Made by a program: the position numbers and the translations under genes. Shown piece after piece: positions 13,554 through 16,037 of a stretch of DNA of 16,037 nucleotides. The first letter of the stretch is position 1; every line of letters starts with the position of its first letter. The DNA comes from Campylobacteraceae bacterium. GTDB lineage: Bacteria > Campylobacterota > Campylobacteria > Campylobacterales > Sulfurospirillaceae. Below the pieces are notes generated by a model that was not told the DNA's origin, did no database searches, and worked only from the letters and a program-made list of their open reading frames with translations. Location: contig JAFLKZ010000049.1 in NCBI GenBank assembly GCA_019162915.1, forward strand, positions 1,015-17,051, read 5' to 3'.

Positions 13554-15029
13554 CTATCCTTTATTATCAAAGAAATATCGAAAGATTGTTTGTCTTTCGT
13601 TCGATAGTATCTCGATTTTCACATTACTTTGGTCACAAATCTCTTTAACGATGTTTAGCCCCAACCCAAAACCGCCACGCGCTTCATCTTCTCTATAGTA
13701 TCTATCAAAAAGTTTATCAGGATGCTTGATTACTTCTCCGCTATTTTCAACTTCAAAGATAACCCATTCCTCTTTGATATAAAGCCTTACATGTAAAGCC
13801 TTATTTTCAAAACTATATTTAATGGCATTAGAGATATTGTTATCACAAATTCTTTGCAGTTCTATCTCATTGAAGAGCACAAATATCTCAGGCGTTATCT
13901 CACTTTGGATAGAAAGCTTATTTCCAATGGCAACATCTTCAAAATACTCTATGCGCTCAGCGACAAATTTAGAAAAATCAATCATCGATTTTTCATATAC
14001 CACTCTATCTTTACGCACTACATACGCTAAATCTTCATAAATATTGTCTAAGACTTTGATGGCCGCTTCAATTTTGAGAAGATACTTATTTTTCTCAAAC
14101 TTAAGATTGTACAAATCAATATTAATCAAAATGATAGACAAAGGCGTGTTAATCTCATGTATAGCATTTTTCACAAATCTATCTTGCTTTTCGAGTAACT
14201 CTTGCGTAAAATCAACCGATTTTTTAAGCTCTTGCGTCTTTTGTTCTATCAAACCTTCAAGATTGCTATTTAACTCTAAAAGTGCACCGTTCTTTTCTTT
14301 AATTTTATCGAGCATAAAGTTGGCATGCGAAGCAATTTCTCTAAACTCTTTAAAATTAATTTTTTCCATATTGATATTTTGATAACTTTTAGAGGCTTCT
14401 TTAAAGGATTCAACAATAAATCGTATCTCTCTCCCCATAATGTCGCTCACATACCGATACTCAATCGTACTGATCAAATACAAAAAAAGTGTCAACATAT
14501 AAATCTTAAAAACAAAACTGATGATTTTATCTTGATAATCTTTTTTCTTTTGCACCAAAACATCTTCGATACTACTCGTACTCACGCCACTCCCTAACAT
14601 TAAATCCAAAGGGACATATTCCTTAGTAATAACGATATCTTTATCGGAATGATTGGCATCAAAAGAAGATGTTGCATAAAGAATTTCACCATTTTTATGA
14701 TGCACAAAAAGGTAATTTTTATCCTCAATAGAAGAAGTAAGATAACGTATATCTTCTTTAAGCTTTAGATATATTTCATCTTTGGGAAGCTTTTTATTCT
14801 GAGCAAAACTATATTCAACGATATTGTAAAGTAGCTTCATTTGCAAAGAAGCACTCTTCTCTTGGCTTTGAATAAAACTCTGCTCAAGCACTACAATTTC
14901 ACGTTCAAACTCCAAATATTCATTCACGATAATAATACAAGCTGAGATAAAAGCAAAAATACCCGCAAATAAAATGGCCATGAAGTTGATTTGATTGATG
15001 CTTTTATTGTCTTTTTTTCGTAGCAACAA
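13554..15029 (-). CDS. Sensor histidine kinase with periplasmic cache-like domain
   Basis: A 491-residue inner-membrane sensor kinase. Two membrane helices (about 16-35 and 170-188) enclose a periplasmic domain of about 135 residues that looks like a single cache domain (strand motif YLFVHHKNGEILYATSSFD). A coiled-coil linker (about 240-285) leads to the H-box HEINTPLSII with His291. The ATPase domain has the N-box ICDNNISNAIKYS and the G2 box GFGLGLNIVKEI, but its G1 box is reduced to VENSGEVI, losing the usual Asp. Start: TTG at 15029, preceded at good spacing by AAGGA; no ATG occurs in frame before residue 17, so a shorter product from that ATG is the alternative. The partner is the regulator 3 bp downstream. 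The signal is unknown; acetate or a related acid is possible from context only. Confidence 0.9.
   Translation of the reverse strand: MLLRKKDNKSINQINFMAILFAGIFAFISACIIIVNEYLEFEREIVVLEQSFIQSQEKSASLQMKLLYNIVEYSFAQNKKLPKDEIYLKLKEDIRYLTSSIEDKNYLFVHHKNGEILYATSSFDANHSDKDIVITKEYVPLDLMLGSGVSTSSIEDVLVQKKKDYQDKIISFVFKIYMLTLFLYLISTIEYRYVSDIMGREIRFIVESFKEASKSYQNINMEKINFKEFREIASHANFMLDKIKEKNGALLELNSNLEGLIEQKTQELKKSVDFTQELLEKQDRFVKNAIHEINTPLSIILINIDLYNLKFEKNKYLLKIEAAIKVLDNIYEDLAYVVRKDRVVYEKSMIDFSKFVAERIEYFEDVAIGNKLSIQSEITPEIFVLFNEIELQRICDNNISNAIKYSFENKALHVRLYIKEEWVIFEVENSGEVIKHPDKLFDRYYREDEARGGFGLGLNIVKEICDQSNVKIEILSNERQTIFRYFFDNKG
13787..13796. repeat. TTACATGTAA palindrome inside the histidine kinase gene
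   Basis: A copy of the dispersed palindrome in the coding sequence of the ATPase domain. Read in the gene's frame it is tta-cat-gta, encoding Leu-His-Val in 'ALHVRL'. Confidence 0.8.
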
Positions 15030-15039
15030 AATCGTGTCC

Positions 15040-15049
15040 TTACATGTAA
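15040..15049. repeat. TTACATGTAA palindrome next to the histidine kinase ribosome site
   Basis: An intergenic copy 11 bp upstream of the kinase TTG start. The last two bases of the palindrome (on the minus strand) are the first two of the AAGGA ribosome site, so a protein bound here would sit against the start of the gene. The wider context, CCTTACATGTAAAGC, is shared with the copy at 13787. Confidence 0.8.
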
Positions 15050-15108
15050 AGCTTTTGCTGTTATTTTACCTTTTTTCTTTATAAAGATATCATACAAAAT
15101 CATTTTGG

Positions 15109-15114
15109 TATAAT
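15109..15114 (+). promoter_or_regulatory. -10 box of the agmatine deiminase gene
   Basis: TATAAT preceded by TTTTGG, giving transcription near 15121 and a leader of about 24 bases. There is no clear -35, as for the rpoD promoter. Confidence 0.6.
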
Positions 15115-15144
15115 CTATCTCTATTAAAAAACAAGGAGCATAAG

Positions 15145-16037
15145 ATGAAAACGAGAATACCTGCTGAATGGGAACCACAAGAAGCACTCATCGTTGTATT
15201 TCCTTCCGTGCAAAGTGATTGGGCACATTCAATAGATGAAATTCAAACAACTTATCTACAATTTATCACTCAAATTGCAAAATATCAAACGTGTATGGTT
15301 ATTTGTGAGAATAAACAAACACTTGCTAATCTTCTTCCAAACTTACAAAATATCCAATTGATAGAAATGAAGACCAACGATACATGGATTCGAGATTTTG
15401 GTGGCATTGATGTGTATAAAGGCAAAAAGAAAAAGACATATGATTTTATATTTAACGCTTGGGGCAATAAATTTGATGCGAGCATCGACAACACCATTAC
15501 CAAAAGACTTTTTGAAGAAGAATATCTTAGTGGTAAACTTAAAAGCCTTGACTTCGTCTTAGAAGGGGGAAGTATCGACTCTAATGGAGATGGCGTGATG
15601 CTAAGTACGGCGTATTGTCTCTTTGAGCAAAATAGAAATGCCCATCTTAGTCACAAAAAAATCAAAAAAACTTTGATGAAACTATTTGGATTAAAAAAGC
15701 TCATCATTCTTAAACATGGCGCACTAATGGGCGATGATACAGACTCACATATCGACACACTCGCACGATTTATCGACAAAGGCACCATTGCTTATGTTAA
15801 ATGCTATGATAAAAAAGATGCCCATTATAAAGAGTTGAAAAAGATGGAAAAAGAGTTGAAAAAACTCGATTTCAACCTTTTACCACTCCCTCTTCCCTCC
15901 CCTAAATATTTTCATGAAGAGAGAATTCCTGCGACCTATATGAATTTTGTTTTTATCAACGATGCGATTTTAGTCCCTACTTACAGTGATCCACTCGATG
16001 AAAGTGTGCTAGATACGTTTAGAAAATTATTTCCAAA
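15145..16037 (+). CDS. aguA: Agmatine deiminase (3' end outside window)
   Basis: The first 297 residues of a guanidino-modifying enzyme of the agmatine deiminase / PAD-like family (PF04371), cut by the window edge. It is predicted to hydrolyse agmatine to N-carbamoylputrescine and ammonia in polyamine synthesis. Motifs: PAEWEPQEALIVVFPS near the N terminus, NDTWIRDFGG at 78-87, EGGSIDSNGDG at 140-150, and HGALMGDDTDSHIDTLARF from 191, with the catalytic-type His202 and Asp residues. The active-site cysteine, expected near residue 330, lies beyond the window. Related epsilonproteobacterial proteins are HP0049 and Cj0949c. Start ATG 15145 has AAGGAG at 15133-15138 and an upstream TATAAT. A peptidyl-arginine deiminase annotation is a common alternative for this family. 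Confidence 0.92.
   Translation, partial: MKTRIPAEWEPQEALIVVFPSVQSDWAHSIDEIQTTYLQFITQIAKYQTCMVICENKQTLANLLPNLQNIQLIEMKTNDTWIRDFGGIDVYKGKKKKTYDFIFNAWGNKFDASIDNTITKRLFEEEYLSGKLKSLDFVLEGGSIDSNGDGVMLSTAYCLFEQNRNAHLSHKKIKKTLMKLFGLKKLIILKHGALMGDDTDSHIDTLARFIDKGTIAYVKCYDKKDAHYKELKKMEKELKKLDFNLLPLPLPSPKYFHEERIPATYMNFVFINDAILVPTYSDPLDESVLDTFRKLFP

Noticed and set aside
13554..15029. Kinase as a CrbS/MxtR-type acetate sensor
   Set aside because: Those kinases have an N-terminal sodium/solute symporter domain with many membrane helices; this one has two helices and a cache-like domain.

Overview
The window looks like chromosomal DNA of a Campylobacterota (epsilonproteobacterial) species. It is AT-rich and densely packed. 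It has Campylobacter/Helicobacter-style FlgF/FlgG proteins and the group's RpoD, an HP0049/Cj0949c-type agmatine deiminase, and -10 boxes without a clear -35. The gene content would fit Sulfurospirillum or a relative, but that genus call is inference. No rRNA, tRNA, CRISPR array, insertion sequence or prophage gene was seen.

Layout, left to right. (1) Positions 1-3217, + strand: a tightly overlapping trio of a PhnD-like periplasmic binding protein (5' end outside the window), a membrane diguanylate cyclase (dCache-PAS-GGDEF) and a small lipoprotein. It looks like a periplasmic-ligand-to-c-di-GMP signalling module. (2) Positions 3214-6016, - strand: flgF and flgG behind a good sigma-54 promoter, then a 55-codon membrane microprotein, then azlC and azlD (branched-chain amino acid export). 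(3) Positions 6177-8716, + strand: rpoD with an acidic 12-bp-repeat tract, followed 5 bp later by an unrecognised PAS-like protein. (4) Positions 8801-15029, - strand: a cache-domain histidine kinase and an OmpR-family regulator, followed by yjcH-actP-acs for acetate uptake and activation, ending at a hairpin terminator. (5) Positions 15145 to the right edge, + strand: agmatine deiminase, cut by the window end.

Two things stand out beyond ordinary annotation. First, the perfect palindrome TTACATGTAA, usually extended to CTTTACATGTAAAG, occurs eight times in 16 kb, where composition alone predicts far less than one. It lies in genes and in intergenic DNA, and half the copies fall in the few percent of the window that is non-coding. 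It behaves like a genome-wide iterated palindrome. Second, the binding protein / diguanylate cyclase / lipoprotein trio has the architecture of known periplasmic c-di-GMP switches (NspS-MbaA, YfiBNR) but uses different protein families. The kinase/regulator pair beside the acetate operon, with an 11-bp tandem direct repeat just upstream of yjcH, suggests local control of acetate use.
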